Assembly: GCF_000772705.2 (NCBI RefSeq)
Contig: NZ_JSBW02000036.1
Location: forward strand, 29,884 to 93,883
DNA from: Xanthomonas vasicola
GTDB lineage: Bacteria; Pseudomonadota; Gammaproteobacteria; Xanthomonadales; Xanthomonadaceae
DNA length: 64,000 nucleotides
Reading direction: 5' to 3'
The notes beneath the pieces are model-generated. The model was not told the DNA's origin. It ran no database searches and saw nothing but the letters and a program-made list of their open reading frames with translations. Position numbers and translations under genes: made by a program. This document shows, piece by piece, positions 63,587 to 64,000 of the stretch (the stretch's first letter is position 1; each line of letters starts with the position of its first letter).

Positions 63587-63901
63587 ATGCCCGCCAATCA
63601 AGTCATCTTTCATAGTCACCATGTAATTGAGCAAGATGTTTTTCGCGATCATCTTTTGCTCAAGAAACTGACTGAACACGGCATGATCGATGAACATGCA
63701 TCCACAAATCGCTTATATTTACCGGTGGACGGCAAACTGGCCGACGCGCTTGAAACATCGCCTCATCGGGGACGGACGCGAAGTTCTTATACAGAGGGGG
63801 TTTCAGACTTTCTGAATCGACTTGAGGAAAGTGACATCGGCCAGGCAGCCCTGGATGATGATCAAGTAGCACTTAGGGAAACTCTGAACAACTCCCCTTG
63901 A
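63587..63901 (+). CDS. AHH-family nuclease toxin domain, probably truncated by an IS
   Basis: 104 aa. HSHHVIEQDVF (9-19), a middle HASTNRLYLPVDGKLADAL and SPHRGRTRSSYTEGVSDFLNRLEE match the AHH branch of the HNH/Endo VII nuclease superfamily, a common C-terminal toxin domain. No delivery domain or PAAR/VgrG/RHS part is attached, so this is an orphan toxin module. The last dozen codons (from about 63864) read into sequence that looks like the left end of the following IS, so the original C-terminus may be lost. Confidence 0.65.
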   Translation: MPANQVIFHSHHVIEQDVFRDHLLLKKLTEHGMIDEHASTNRLYLPVDGKLADALETSPHRGRTRSSYTEGVSDFLNRLEESDIGQAALDDDQVALRETLNNSP

Positions 63902-64000
63902 TCCTGCGACAATCACACAGACGCAACGGACAACGACGATGCAACTGACCTTCGGCGATGCGGAGTACAACGGCAAGCGCAAGCGGACGCGGCGTGAGGT
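63864..64000 (+). mobile_element. IS5-family insertion sequence, left end
   Basis: The left boundary is inferred near TAGGGAAACTCTGAACAAC (63864-63882), where the AHH frame ends out of family. The rest of the element is beyond the window, so the matching terminal repeat cannot be checked. Confidence 0.55.
63939..64000 (+). CDS. IS5-family transposase, first 20 codons
   Basis: The frame opens MQLTFGDAEYNGKRKRTRRE, the N-terminus I know from Xanthomonas IS5-group DDE transposases. The catalytic domain lies beyond the window. The gene is cut by the window edge, not by a mutation. Confidence 0.75.
   Translation, partial: MQLTFGDAEYNGKRKRTRRE

Overview
The window is a high-G+C gammaproteobacterial chromosome segment. 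Gene content and order point to a plant-associated Xanthomonas: a fab cluster ending in holB-pilZ, a split prp operon, a TonB-dependent receptor with a nucleoside hydrolase, Slp, KdkA, and GAATCGG-type intergenic repeats. Species cannot be fixed from the sequence alone. Most long reading frames antisense to these genes are shadows caused by high G+C and were left out.

Layout. 1-2.6 kb: 5' part of a secreted nucleoside hydrolase and a TonB-dependent receptor, with a 22-bp palindrome upstream. 3.1-12.3 kb: methylcitrate (propionate) locus prpB-DUF1003-prpC-acnD-2H phosphoesterase-prpF on the minus strand, divergent from prpR, with a near-perfect sigma54 promoter. 12.5-13.8 kb: small lipoprotein, a YefM/YoeB module whose antitoxin is doubly frameshifted, and tRNA-Val(CAC). 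14-24.6 kb: fatty-acid, envelope and replication cluster (yceD, rpmF, fabH, MEKHLA protein, fabD, fabG, acpP, fabF, pabB, mltG, holB, pilZ) with maf divergent; plsX and tmk are missing from their usual places. 25-29 kb: two large polytopic membrane proteins. 29-33.5 kb: MoxR-DUF58-transglutaminase-Slp operon. 33.6-37.2 kb: hinT, recR, ybaB, dnaX. 37.3-37.8 kb: tRNA-Ser(GGA), 4.5S RNA and an att-like copy of the 4.5S RNA 3' end. 37.8-43 kb: moaE, moaD, moaC, a broken NTF2-like gene, moaA, an MBL hydrolase, kdkA and a divergent heptosyltransferase. 43.4-49.3 kb: DUF6165, tRNA-Ser(CGA), PP2C phosphatase, dnaQ, rnhA, a methyltransferase, gloB, and an MltD-like transglycosylase. 49.8-52.6 kb: a 7-bp tandem repeat array, ppiD, two tRNA-Asp and tRNA-Val(TAC). 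52.6-59.5 kb: hupB, lon, clpX, clpP, tig, tRNA-Leu. 59.7-61 kb: an orphan sensor kinase.

From 61,409 the sequence changes character. The 3' 45 bp of a tRNA-Lys(CTT) gene, next to that tRNA's own terminator, lacks its 5' half, as expected at one end of an element integrated in a tRNA gene. Beyond it lie two small overlapping genes, an A+T-rich segment with ten GGTAAT/ATTACC hexamers (three spaced exactly 11 bp) and a perfect 12-bp inverted repeat that looks like a replication origin or operator array, then a predicted Imm11-type immunity gene, an AHH-family nuclease toxin domain, and the start of an IS5-family transposase running off the window. This island edge with an iteron array and toxin/immunity cargo is the part most likely to hold something undescribed.

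The housekeeping part works as co-oriented operons with 1-10 nt overlaps. Accessory modules (2H phosphoesterase, DUF1003, MEKHLA protein) sit inside otherwise conserved operons.
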